Below, piece by piece: positions 52,291 through 63,263 of a DNA stretch of 64,000 nt. A program made the translations under genes and the position numbers. Position 1 is the first letter of the stretch. Each line of letters begins with the position of its first letter. Below the pieces are notes generated by a model. The model made no database searches and was not told the DNA's origin. It worked only from the letters and a program-made list of their open reading frames with translations. The DNA comes from Juglans regia (taxonomy: Eukaryota > Streptophyta > Magnoliopsida > Fagales > Juglandaceae). The stretch is taken from the NCBI RefSeq assembly GCF_001411555.2, contig NC_049905.1:11065053-11129052 (forward strand). The letters are read 5' to 3'.

Positions 52291-52715
52291 GAGTGGAGAC
52301 ACTTGGCTTGTGTTTGGCAAGAGGATGCATCGATCGCTCTAAAGGGGCGAGTGGAGACACTCGACTTATGTTTTGGTGGGAGGATGTCTCGACCTTGTCG
52401 ATGGTGCGAGTGGAGTCACTCGACTTTAAGTGTAGTGGGAGGATGCCTCGATCTTGTAAATTAGGCGATTTGAGCCACTCAATTTTAAGTGTAGCGAGAG
52501 GATGCATCGACCATGTTAATTGGGCGAGGAGAGAAACACACTATTGAGTTGCCTCCTCCTTTCGTCGCCAGGGGCGAGTGTAGAAACTCGACTTAGGTGT
52601 TAGAGGGAGGATGCCTCAACCGCGTAAAATGGTGCGAGTATGAGAACTCTGCTTAGGTGTTAGCGAGAGGATGCCTTGACCGCGTAAACTTGGGGTGAGT
52701 GTAGGAACTTGTGGC
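52291..52715. repeat. Minisatellite, eight ~59-bp units with hairpins
   Basis: Units begin near 52291, 52349, 52408, 52467, 52526, 52576, 52636 and 52696. Most contain CGAGTG-GAGA-CACTCG, which can pair with a four-base loop, followed by GAGGATGCCTC, which can pair GAGG with CCTC. Spacing is 58-60 bp apart from one 50-bp step. No frame is kept across the units. Confidence 0.75.
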
Positions 52716-54779
52716 AATGATGAAGACCCGGGATGCCCACGATATCGAATGGTTTATTCTGATGATAACAAATCAAGATACCCGAGCAGTGCTCGAAAGG
52801 GGCTTCATAGCCAGTGTTCCATGCCGCATGGGTGGTTTTCAACAAAGTATATTCCTGAGGCATGTAGCCATTGGGATTCTTGTGGCACCTAGAGGAGTTT
52901 TATGGTGGAAAACCTCCAAAAACTAAATCTGTTAGTGTAAATAAAATTAAAATAACAAGTTAAGGAGACACAAACCAGAGCAATTTATCTGCTACGTTCA
53001 ATTCTCCCTCGAAGACTGAGATTGTTGGCCACTAAATGATTTTTACATAGGGGAGTTGTTCTTCCTTGAGTGCTTTTGTAACAATGTCCTTGAGCACTTT
53101 TGTAACAATGGAGATTGTTCGTCTTTGGATAACTTTGTTCGCTCACTCTCTTGGAGGCAAGACGAGTTGAGCTTCGAATCAAGTAGCTTGACTCTTTTCT
53201 TTTTATATATTGGATTGTATCATCGAGCAAAATTGGCGAGAAACACTCTATGGGCAAGCAACACTTTGTGGGCGAGCAACTGGCGAGCAACACCCTCTAG
53301 GAGAGCAACCAATGGAACTCAAGTGTGGTGTGCAAACCATGGACTGAAGTCACTGTGGCAAGGAACTTTAGCGGCGAGTACGGGGGCAAGAAACTTCACT
53401 GGCAGGTACTAGTGGCAAGAAGCTCTGCGTTGGTGGTTCCGTGGCCAAGGACCACCAAGTCGGGACAAAAGATTCCGATTAGTCAGGAAGTGGCTATTGT
53501 GGACTTCCTTAGCTCACGTCCATGAGGAACTACTGGGAGGACTTATCGAGAAGAGTTACCGTGGCGGAGGAATATGTTGCTGTTGAGTAACTCTGGTGAC
53601 GGTGGCGAGGACTGGCAATGAACAAAACTTTCATGGTCTGGGGCCACCTTGCGAGCTGTAGAAACTGTCAGCAGTTTAGGTGGTGGTGGGTGTTCTCATG
53701 TGGGTGGTGTGTAGTCTTGGCTGAATTGAGGTTGGGTGAGGTATCACTCTGCGGCGGGTCCTAGACAGCTCTGATGAGCAAGATAGCGGTCACCTGCTAC
53801 TTCACTCGACCATGGGTGGGCTCCCCATGCTTGGCAAAGTCCACAATGGGTCGATGATTGCTGACAAAGTTCTTTCGTGTTGCGAGTGGAGGTGAGGAGA
53901 TGTTGGGAGGGTCTTCCATGACTGGGGACATTGTTGCCGAAGGTAGAAAATACCGATGGTCTGAAGTTGTGTCGTCCGTTCACCTTGTGATGCCCTGGGG
54001 CTATGTACAGTTGGGTTGAGCTCCACGACAGGAGGCGTACTCGTAGTAGTGAAAAGGCGTAGAGTAGCTCCTGTGTCGAACGTCAATGGTGGTGGTGAGG
54101 AATGGTGGTGAAAAAAAGCCTCCATGGTTGGGGACCATCGTGCTAGTGATAGAAAATGTCGACGATCTAGGTGGTGGCCAGTGGTTGGCTTTGGTTGCAC
54201 GTACATGGCACGGCCAAACTGTGCCTCAGTTAGCTTCCAGTAGTCGAGCTTGTCGGCAACTTTTGGATCTAGAAGTGCCATGGCAGGAGAAGCTATGAGG
54301 TAGAGGACCACTGTGCTGGTGACAAAGGTTGCCGGCGAGTTGTGTTGTGATCGACAACCTTGCTGGCTAGTGAGTTGTCGAAAGGTGGTGCTGCCCGCAA
54401 CGTGTTGCCCACCTCTATTTGTCAGATTCGGGCATGGCATCATGCAGGAAGCACCTCCCCAGCGACAGACAACCCCGACAGACCCAGTCATGGCCACTGG
54501 CGGCCTTAAGCGTCCCTTGGTAGCTGATGGGTGGTTTCCCTCCGTCGGCTCTATCCTGGTGCTCGGCCTAGTTGTCTAGACTTTGTTGCGCCACTCACGG
54601 AGGTGGTAGGCAACAAGCCCGCCATGCACGGTGAGCCCTGCAGGGGGTCATGTGGTGTCTTTCACAAGCTGGTGCACGAGGCCATGCACGTTATGTGCCT
54701 GTGCATAGCATACGTCGCGGACGTACCTTGTGCTTGGTGAACGTTCATAGTACACACCCCCCTTTCCCTAGCTCCCTCC

Positions 54780-54780
<1 letters not shown>
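52716..54780. other. GC-rich non-coding stretch inside the possible LTR element
   Basis: Noticeably richer in GC than its surroundings, with repeated GGCGAGCAAC / GGCAAGAAAC and GGTGGTGG-type words. Long frames occur on both strands (the largest, on the minus strand at 53802-54497, has 231 codons) but overlap each other, have low-complexity composition and show no motif. I do not call a gene. Confidence 0.5.
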
Positions 54781-54783
<3 letters not shown>

Positions 54784-54810
<27 letters not shown>

Positions 54811-54811
54811 A
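54784..54811. repeat. (AT)n microsatellite
   Basis: Alternating AT run beginning within ATATACATATATAT. Confidence 0.85.
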
Positions 54812-54937
54812 ATGCAAGGTCGACGAACTTATCTGATATTTTCTAAAGAAGAACTCGTGAGTGGGAGAATCATCCTCCTACTATTATCAAAAATAATAAA
54901 AAGTTGGACCTCACAGACGACACCAACTATTAATGCC

Positions 54938-55235
54938 TAAAATTTGCATAACATGCCAAAAGAGAAGAAAAAATTATTCTTAGCCCACGATGATAGTTCA
55001 AGCTTTGATACGGTGCTATTCGTGTTCATCAATGAAAGTCTTCTATAATAGGTGTAGACTATAATAAGTGAATAAAAATAAATAAAAAGAGACACAGAGA
55101 TTTACGTGGTTCGCCATAAAAGTCTACGTTCATGGATTGTTTGGGACGAAATCTTCTATAATAGGTGATTTTACAACCTCTCATAGCCTCACAAATCTCT
55201 TAGTACAATGGAGAAATTTAAGGTTTCAGGATGTT
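54938..55235. repeat. LTR-like direct repeat, right copy
   Basis: Partner of 51220-51475. This copy carries ATTTACGTGGTTCGCC, a motif seen in LTR ends of some plant retrotransposons, and appears cut off at about 55235. Confidence 0.5.
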
Positions 55236-55909
55236 GAAGTGGGGGGGAGGAAACAATTATGCAGTTACTAAAGGAAGGGAAACCATGCAGTTTTTTTCCC
55301 CCCCTCTCAAATAGGAGCATAATCAATTTTCAAAGCAAGCTCTTTGTAAAAAAATGTGAGCTGATATAGGGCATGTTTAGGGTTGCGATATAAGAGTCTT
55401 AAAAAATGTTTAAATAGTATTAAAATCTCTTTAATAAAAAAAAATAGATTGTTTAGGTGTTACATATTAAAGCACTTTTAATCACAAATAAGCTAAAAAA
55501 CACTTTTGAGAAAAAACATAATTTTGGTGCTTTTTCCTCAAACGTGTTTTTCCGGATAATACGGAACGTAATTCGAATTTTGAAAAGACTGTCAATGGAT
55601 GAAAAAACTTATATATAATTTTTAGATAATTACAACTTTCAAACTTTCAAAGATATAATCATAATTTTTAAAAATTTAAATAATCGTAATTTTTACATAA
55701 GAAAGTACTTTTGAAATTTGTTTCTAAACAAACATAACATGTTTAAAAGTACTTTAAACATATAGTTACCAAATAGTAAATAACTTTTTAATAATAGAAC
55801 TTATTAATTAAGTTATAGGCTATAAGTCCTAAAGCTATAAATTATATTTTCCACCTCAATCTCAAACATGCACATACTCTAACAATGATGAGGAGAAGAT
55901 AACTACTAA
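55236..55909. other. Gap, nothing recognised
   Basis: AT-rich with a C-rich/G-rich patch near 55240-55310. No supported feature. Confidence 0.5.
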
Positions 55910-56102
55910 AACTGCCTTGTTTGGATAATGAGTTAATCTCAATTCATCTCATTTAATCATTACAACTTTTCTAAATTTTCATAATAAATAATTCAACTTT
56001 TTCAAATGTCAAAATAAGAATAATATTTAAAAACTATATTTTATTCAATTTTCAACTCTCATCTCATCTCATATCAACTCACCTCACTATCCAAACCTCC
56101 GT
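55910..56102. mobile_element. Tourist MITE, first of a head-to-tail pair
   Basis: A 193-bp copy from AACTGCCTTGTTTGG to CCAAACCTCCGT, flanked by TAA at 55907-55909 and 56103-56105. The right TAA is shared with the next copy. Confidence 0.82.
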
Positions 56103-56105
56103 TAA

Positions 56106-56297
56106 AGCCTCGTTTAGTTATACAAACCATCTCATCTCATCTAAGCATTACAACTTTCTCTAATTCTCACATAAAATATAATTAGAAATTCAACCTTTTC
56201 AAATCTCAAAATAAAATTATATTAAAAAATTATATTCTAACAATATTTTCTTTAATTTTCATCTCATATCATCTCATCTGTATAACGAAACAAGCCC
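56106..56297. mobile_element. Tourist MITE, second of the pair
   Basis: A 192-bp copy with ends AGCCTCGTTTAGTTATACA and TGTATAACGAAACAAGCCC, flanked by TAA at 56103-56105 and 56298-56300. Confidence 0.85.
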
Positions 56298-56935
56298 TAA
56301 AATATATTATTGATCTAGACGTGAAGGAGCTTACTGAGTGTTTAAACGAAATATAGAGATCCCTTTCTATCACATAACCAAAGTCAAAAGTGAACAAAAG
56401 GTGGAAGAGATGAGTTAGGTGAGTTAGGTGAGTTAGGTGTACCCAAAGGGAAATAAAAGGGGATGTTCCGAACTTATCAAACCCCAAATATAAAATTCTG
56501 CTTGATGAAAATTGATGAGCTTGATTTTTCATAAAATCTATCAGAGGAGTTTGGTTTCTAGCCCCACTAAAAACTATGACTCTTATAAGTTGTACGTCTC
56601 CAAATCCCAATCAATTTGTTCCCTTTTCCATTTGGTGAATGACAGGAGGCAAAATATTTTTATTTTTGATGGAAACAAAGTTACAAGAAAGAGAATTTTA
56701 GTTTTTAGGAAGAAAATTGTGTTTTGATTGTGTTTTTATAATGTTGGAAGTAGAGGAGGTTTAGCTTTGATGTGGGATTTATAAGTGGAAGTCATCTTGG
56801 TGAATTACTTACTAGGGGTGCTAGGCGAGGTTGCCCACTTTCCACACACCACCCCTGCATGCACAGAAGGGGGGTTTTTGCCCTCTGGAATCCTCCACCG
56901 TATCTTGGGGCAGGGCCCCCGTCTGTGTGTAGGAG

Positions 56936-56937
<2 letters not shown>
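56298..56937. other. Gap, nothing recognised
   Basis: Short accidental frames only. A (GTGAGTTAG)n-like triplet repeat lies at 56410-56440. Confidence 0.5.

Positions 56938-56969
<32 letters not shown>
56938..56969. repeat. 32-base G tract
   Basis: An uninterrupted run of 32 G, followed by TAGACC. It is in a GC-rich patch (56810-57000). Such a run could form G-quadruplexes, and its exact length is likely to vary or be an assembly artefact. Confidence 0.9.
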
Positions 56970-56970
<1 letters not shown>

Positions 56971-57099
56971 AGACCACTGGTCTGTCGCCCCCTTGTCCAC
57001 TGCAAGGCATGGTGGTCAAAATTGGAAAAAGAATTTAAAGAAAATAGCAAATACATAAAAACTCCACAACAAAATATAGATCCACAGCAAATCAGAAAC

Positions 57100-57540
57100 A
57101 AAAAAAAAATATATATCTAAGCTAGTAAAAACTTGGAGCAATCCCACGGCAAAGAGTAGGAGACGAGGCAGCAGGACACGCCGCCACGGCAACTACGAGA
57201 GTTCTAAGACTTCATCGCTACACAGCCGCAAGAGAAGGCGAGAGAGAGGGGGAAGAGACACTCCTAGAGGGGAAATTAGGTTTTTCTTAACCCCAAAAAC
57301 AACTTCGTTTCTTTGTTTCAATTTAAAAAAAAAAAAATTGTTACCAAAAGACTTCGTTTTGGTAAAGAATATGTGTGTGTGTGTGTATTATTTATAAATA
57401 TTTGGGTTGGGCTTTAAGACCAGCCCGGGGGTGCGAGGTGTGGGGTTGCCCTCACCATCGAGGCGGTGGACAAAAGGGTGACGGGGGGCAAAGCCCTACC
57501 GCCCAATCCTAGCCAGAAAAGTGAACTTCAAAGTAGTTAT
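57100..57540. other. Stretch with low-complexity repeats, no gene
   Basis: Holds a GAGAGAGGGGGAAGAG patch, poly-A, a (GT)n run at about 57371-57387 and a GC-rich patch (57420-57510) that shares words such as GTGCGAGGTGTGGGGTTGCCC with GTGCTAGGCGAGGTTGCCC at 56818. Confidence 0.5.
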
Positions 57541-57559
57541 TAAATGGTCTATATGGTCA

Positions 57560-58330
57560 TCCATAAGCACATAAAAGGAAAGAATGTTGGAATTGGCTCA
57601 GAAAAATTAGTGAAGGTCATAATAATTAATGTTTCATCATTGGGGATTTCATAGAAATCCTTAGTAACATTGAGAAAAAGGTGGTGGAATGAGGCTGCTA
57701 AGTCAAATATTAAAATTTCAAGAAGCCTTGGAGGATTACAGTTTGTTTGATCAGGGTTTTAATGGACAGAAGTATACGTTGAGAAACAATCGGGTTGATC
57801 AACAATAAACCTTTGAGCAATTGGATCATTTTGTGGCAAACCAAGCATGCATGATGCTTTTTGGTCAAAGGCATGTGGAAACATTCCCCATGTCAGATTA
57901 TGATCAAAACAACATTCTACTCCCACTTCATAAAATGGATCGAAGCCAAGATGTTTTAGAAGGACATGGAAACATAATGCTAATTGGAAGTTAGATGCCG
58001 AATGCCAAGAAGCGGTACAAAGACTTTGGGATAGAACAGAAGGTCAGGAAGCTGATGTGTCTCAAATCAGACTAAAGCTCAGTGAATGCAAAGATGAAAT
58101 GACTGATGAGACGCTCGAGCACTAGTAAATTTGCTACTAAGAGGAAGCTATCAGAAGAAAAGCAGGAGAGATTGTAGAGGATGCTAACAAAAGAAGGAAG
58201 TGCTGCTTCCATTCAAGTAATCAAGGATGTCCAAAAGGATATTAACTCAAGTAGAAATAAGACAATTCAAAACTTTTTCACCAATGTGCTAACCAAATAA
58301 GACAATTCAATTATATTCACAAGGTGGAAG
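57560..58330 (+). pseudogene. LINE endonuclease relic
   Basis: Several frames carry fragments of a plant LINE endonuclease C-terminus, such as DQGFNGQKYTLRNNR, QLDHFVANQACMMLFGQ and VETFPMSDYDQN, which correspond to the F-T-W-S-N and D-R-F-x-x-N segments. Many stops and shifts are present. The following 200 bp may be the linker before the reverse transcriptase. No reverse-transcriptase motif is seen. Confidence 0.65.
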
Positions 58331-58986
58331 ATGAAGAAGGTTAGCTATTGCAGGATCAAAAAGCAATCAATGGTATCGAGGCATGGATGCTAGTGCTAGC
58401 TTACAATATGAGAAATGCAATGAACTTGAAGCTTACTAAAAGATTCATATATGAGGAAGTTAACAAGCTTTGTTTCAAATGTCTCCTTTCAAATGAACTT
58501 TGTTGGTATAAGCTTCTAGGACATCTTTAGTACTTTTTTTCTTTTAAAAACAACAATATCTGAATCAATTATTGATACGAGCAGAAGAATCCCTACAGGC
58601 TTACGTGGAGTCAATACAAATAAGTACTCATGATGATAACATAGCATAAAGGACAATCACACAAAGATGACACTCTCCTAGACATTGTTCAAAAGCAAAT
58701 TGGGATATAGCTCTAGATCAAAGAGACTAGAAAATGAAAAGTGGTATTATTGTGCAAAATGTACAATCTTATTATGGAGGATGTACAAGTTCATCTTATA
58801 TAAATGTTGATTAGTTTCTTTGATTATTAATGGAGTTCATTTATTATTATTTTTTTTAAATTCAACATTTATTAAAATAGCTAAACCACGTAATATAGTT
58901 TTCACTTTCTAAAACTCTAAAAAAAAAAAAAAAACTCAAAATCATAAATCCTACCTTAACCCTAAACTACATCTTAACCACCCTAA
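58331..58986. other. Gap, nothing recognised
   Basis: AT-rich. A 60-codon frame at 58348-58530 may belong to the LINE relic. Nothing else is supported. Confidence 0.45.
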
Positions 58987-59236
58987 GGAGAGGTTTGGAT
59001 AGTGAGTTAAGATAAGAATAAAATTGATTCATCGAATCCTAGGTCTGGACTAATGGGGCTCGAACTCACAATAAAAGTTGAATAAAATATTATTAAAATA
59101 TTATTTTCTTAATATTATTTTTATTTTGAAATTTAAAAAAGTTGAATTATTTATTGTATTTTTTGTTTAAAAACTTGAAAAAATTATAATAATTAGATAA
59201 GATGAGTTAAAATACTTTCTCAATCCAAACAAGGCC
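58987..59236. mobile_element. Tourist MITE with short internal insert
   Basis: Ends GGAGAGGTTTGGATAG and CAATCCAAACAAGGCC, preceded by TAA (58984-58986) and followed by TAC. About 250 bp. An unrelated ~40-bp piece (CGAATCCTAGGTCTGG...) sits near its left end. Confidence 0.75.
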
Positions 59237-59625
59237 TACAGAGGTTGAAGTAATATCTCGATGCAAGATTTCAGCCAACTGCCAAGTGTTGAGGTGTTCA
59301 CTTCGAGCATGAGTAGTTGATTGGGGTGGCCGGTGTGGTTCTGGAGACCCCAATGCGGAGCAGCCTTGATCTACACTGCATCAGGGCGATTTGGCCACCA
59401 TGGTGAGGGTTGATGTTCTACCTACTCCATGAGGATGGCCGCAACACACCCTTAGATTAGCAGCCACCATCAATTTTTTTCTTAAATTCATTTTATAAAA
59501 TTTTGTTTTGATTGTGAATGCGTAAGTCTATTTTACTTATGATGAGAAGTTTGATGTTGTGGCTTTTGGGCAGAGGGGATAAAAGTCTCATTTACACCTC
59601 ATCATGTTTTAACATACATTCCTTA
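59237..59625. other. Gap, nothing recognised
   Basis: No supported frame, repeat pair or RNA gene. Confidence 0.5.
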
Positions 59626-59790
59626 GGTGCGGTTTTGATATGGAGTTGAGATGAGATGATCAGTTGAATGAAAATTAAAAGTTGAATAAAATATTATCAA
59701 AATATTATTTTTTAATATTATTATTGTTTAAGGTTTTGATAAAATTGAATTGTTTATAATCTTTTATGTAAAAATTTAAAAATTTATTAT
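59626..59790. repeat. Truncated Tourist MITE
   Basis: Begins GGTGCGGTTTTGATATGGAG after TTA and keeps the family body. The right terminus is missing. Confidence 0.65.
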
Positions 59791-60752
59791 ATTAAATTGT
59801 CAACTTGATTTTCCCTTTCGACAAAGTAATCTATAAGCTCTGATTTTGAATTTTCTACTTTCTGAAATTTTAACTTGGATCAATTTTGGAGAGAATATTC
59901 CAACAGGTTAAACCCATATGGGCCTGAGCCATTACTTAGGTACGTAGCCTACTTCACTATTTGAAACCCAACTCGATATTAAGAGGATTCAGCCTATTGC
60001 CAATACCAACTGGATAACTATATGATAGTGGCATGGGGTCGAAACAGTAATCATTCAAATTTATTAAGAGATGAACCCTTCATCTCCGGGTTTGAATTTG
60101 AAATAATAGATGTGTCTGTTATCACTTAATAACAGAACGGTTCAAATGTTCTATATAAGGAAAAAGTCCAGGTATGTAAAATGCATCTGATTCATTGATA
60201 TTAAGGAGTTTTATTTGGTCATTGACTTAGGTATCATAGGCATTCTCTCAAACCCTCCAAGCCGTATTACTCTGTGGTTACAGGTGATCCTAAAGCAGTG
60301 ACGATAAAACAAGTTGATAACAAATTGAATACTTCTGATAATATAACGTAAAAGATCTGTTAAAATATCTTGTAAATTCCAATGACTTGATGTCACATGT
60401 CATATATAAACTAAATAAAAAATATTTAAAATACTAAAAGTAAAAAATGTAAAACAATCTGTTAAAATATCACCTAAGGGGAATGCTTGAGAACGAGACA
60501 AGATTCGGATCTTTGGTTGTGTTTGTGTAGTGATGTATTTTTAAGTATTTTATGAATAATAGTAAAAAGTAATGCAAAAATAATAATAGAATATTGAATA
60601 GTAGTTAATAATAGTAAAAAGTATATGAAAAGTAATAATAAATTAATAAATAGTAGTGAGATATTCTGAGGATACATGTACCCAAATTAGGTCGAAAATT
60701 TTATAAATAGTAGTAAGTTGGTTTGTGAATAGTAGTGAGATAGTTTGAGTTA
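59791..60752. other. Gap, nothing recognised
   Basis: AT-rich, with repeated GAATAGTAGT / ATAGTAGTAA words between 60540 and 60740. No gene seen. Confidence 0.5.
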
Positions 60753-60952
60753 GGTTTGGTTTCCAAAAGCCTTTTAACTCATCTTATCTCATCATTATAA
60801 TTTTTTTAAATTTTTATACAAAATACAATAAACAATTCAACTTTTTCAAATCTCAAAATAAAAAATAATATTAAAAATAATATTCTAATAATATTTTATT
60901 CAATTTAACTTTCATTTCAACTCATCTCATTTCAATTCGTTATCCAAACTTC
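60753..60952. mobile_element. Tourist MITE
   Basis: Family body with a right end reading TTATCCAAACTTCC. The left end GGTTTGGTTTCC is adjacent to TTA. Limits are approximate. Confidence 0.65.
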
Positions 60953-61359
60953 CATGAAGTTTTAGAAAATGAGAGAAAAAAATTAAATAAAAAATATTAT
61001 AAAATTAAAATATTATTAAAATATAATTTTTATTTAAAATTTAAAAGAGTTAAATTGTTTTTTTTTTTAATTTTGAGAAAATTATAATGATTAATTTAAA
61101 AAAATTATAATAATTAATTTAAAAATCTTTATTTTGAGTGATGTTTAAAAAAAATGAGAGAAGGTAGGATAAAATGAAGATAATTTTTAAACATTCCCTT
61201 AGTGCCAATGATTTGACGTCAGATCTTATCTAATTTTTTTTTTTTTTTTTTAAAAAAAGACACTAGGTATTGAAAAAGGCTCCCCAAGTAATTGTCTTTA
61301 AAATGGGAAGTTCGAGATATGGTGAATAGTCTAGATTGATAAAGTCATGTGCGGTGCGA

Positions 61360-61545
61360 TTCTAACAGTGAGATGAAATAAGTTGATTTTAAATAAAATA
61401 AAATAAAATAATATTTATTATATTATTATTATTTTAAAATTTTAAAAAAAATTTAAATTTTTTATTATATTTTATATAAAAATTTTAAAAAATTATAATA
61501 ATAAAATAAAATAAAATAAAATATTTTTACTATTCAAACGAATTA
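61360..61545. repeat. Decayed Tourist MITE
   Basis: AT-rich copy with the GATGAAATAAG start and an AATAATAAAATAAAATAAAAT tail-like end. Termini are eroded. Confidence 0.55.
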
Positions 61546-62090
61546 ATAATATCTTCATCGGTCGTACTGGCATTGAGTGTGGTTTCATCGGCCTTGTATG
61601 CTCTCTCATTGGGCCTGTCACCCTTTTTACGCGTCTCGCCCTTGACATCAATTGCCATTATTTCCTCGCCTCTTGGCACTGATTGCTAGTTCCGTATCCA
61701 TATTCATTCATTTCTCGGCTTGCCTTGCTTTCTATCTCGACCCTCATGCTCCATGGCCAAATTTTATAGATTTAGATTATGAGATATAACTTAAATCTTA
61801 ACCAATCTTTTTATCAGTATTTTATAAGAAAAATCATAATTAAAATGTTAATCAATGTTTTGAATATTTTTATCAAAAGAATCATAAAAAAAAAAAAAAA
61901 GTCTTCATCTCTTGATCAGTTCAAAACATAAAATAAAGAAAACATAGAATCTTAAGCAATTTGTTCAAATCTTGAATTATTCCATGGGTTCCAACATATA
62001 TACTTTGTAACATTTCTACATTACCAAATTAATTCAAGACACTTCCACTTCCTTTCTACTGTTCAATTGAGCCTCCACACTTTAACCCTT
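61546..62090. other. Gap, nothing recognised
   Basis: A CATCGGTC/CATCGGCC-containing patch at 61560-61760, then AT-rich sequence. No gene. Confidence 0.5.
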
Positions 62091-62095
62091 GTATT

Positions 62096-62362
62096 TGTTA
62101 AGATATAAAATGATAAAATCTACCTCTTCCCATCAGCTTAAGCTTTTGGGACAAGTGGTGATTTCATATGGTATCAGAGCAGAGGTCCTGAGTTCGAACC
62201 CCGACTCTACACTCTATCCCATTTAATTAAATATTCCACTTATTGGGCCTACTCATTGAGAAGAAGTCTGGCCCACAAGTGAGGGGGAGTGTTAAGATAT
62301 AAAACGATAAAATCTACCTCTTCCCATCAGCTTAAACTTTTGGGACAAGTGGTGATTTCACA
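62096..62362 (+). mobile_element. Very small TRIM retrotransposon, GTATT duplication
   Basis: LTRs 62096-62168 and 62290-62362 are 73 bp each and differ at only three positions by eye. GTATT occurs at 62091-62095 and 62363-62367. The primer-binding site TGGTATCAGAGCAG (62169-62182) follows the 5' LTR directly, and a purine tract (GTGAGGGGGAG, 62279-62289) precedes the 3' LTR. The interior is 121 bp and has no coding capacity. It includes GAGTTCGAACCCC, resembling a tRNA T-arm/box B. It must have been copied by a retrotransposon's enzymes in trans. Confidence 0.95.
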
Positions 62363-62367
62363 GTATT

Positions 62368-62766
62368 ACATCATCCAACATCAGCTATATACAATACATA
62401 CAACATAATCCATTAACTGATTAATATTAAATACATTACAACAATCCCATCTATTCATTACAACATCATCTCATCGATCCAAACCCTCAATTCAATTGAC
62501 AACATCAATCCATGCTACACAATTCATATCCAAAAATCAATGAACACACTCTTCGCCCTTACACGACTTGCTCATCTTGCTTACATCTTGTTCTCATGCA
62601 ATCCAATCGTGGCAGCTCAAACTCACAACATGACAATTCCAATCAAATAAATTATCCTCTTATGATTCACAATATTACGGCACCTCATTTAATTGATATA
62701 AACATCTTAACATGATAACTTAAATAAGTATGATTTGCACACTTAAACATATAATAAACCATGCAC

Positions 62767-62809
<43 letters not shown>

Positions 62810-63263
62810 CCATGTCCCTTAACCTCCACTCACATCCGACTAGCCATTATTTTATTATTTGTAAAATAAAGCAGAAAACATATATAGGAAAGATAGAATT
62901 TTACCTAGGGAGAGAGTTGAAACAACATAAGAGAGGACTCGAAAGGACAAACCAATTAATAGAGAAAATGGTCATGACCATGGTGACTGGTATCCAGTTG
63001 AGTGGTGGCGAGGTGCAATGAGGGTGAGTTAGTTCTTCCAACAAAAGTAGAAACTGGTGTTGGGTTGAAGATGCTAAGTTGTGGTGTAGTTTGATGCCTG
63101 CATGAGCTGAAAATGCAAAAGCTTTGTTGTAAAGGCATGGCCATGCCCTTGAAGCATGCTTGATGTTTTCTTCACAGTGGCTCCTGGGGGTGAACAATAA
63201 CTGGTTGGTAACTTCTATAATTGTCGACAGTGGTGTGGAAGGTTAGACATGGGAGAAAGTTGA
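62368..63263. other. Gap with (TA)n microsatellite, no gene
   Basis: A (TA)n run at 62770-62804 lies in AT-rich sequence. The short frames here look accidental. Confidence 0.5.

Noticed and set aside
53802..54497. 231-codon minus-strand reading frame
   Set aside because: Frames on both strands overlap here in GC-rich repeated sequence. No motif, low-complexity composition, no splice or promoter support.
56813..57525. hAT element from TAGGGGTGCTAGG to a CCTA end
   Set aside because: The flanks do not form an 8-bp duplication and the right terminus does not match the left.
62195..62215. tRNA gene fragment
   Set aside because: The tRNA-like TTCGAACCCC lies inside the TRIM next to its primer-binding site, and no cloverleaf can be formed.
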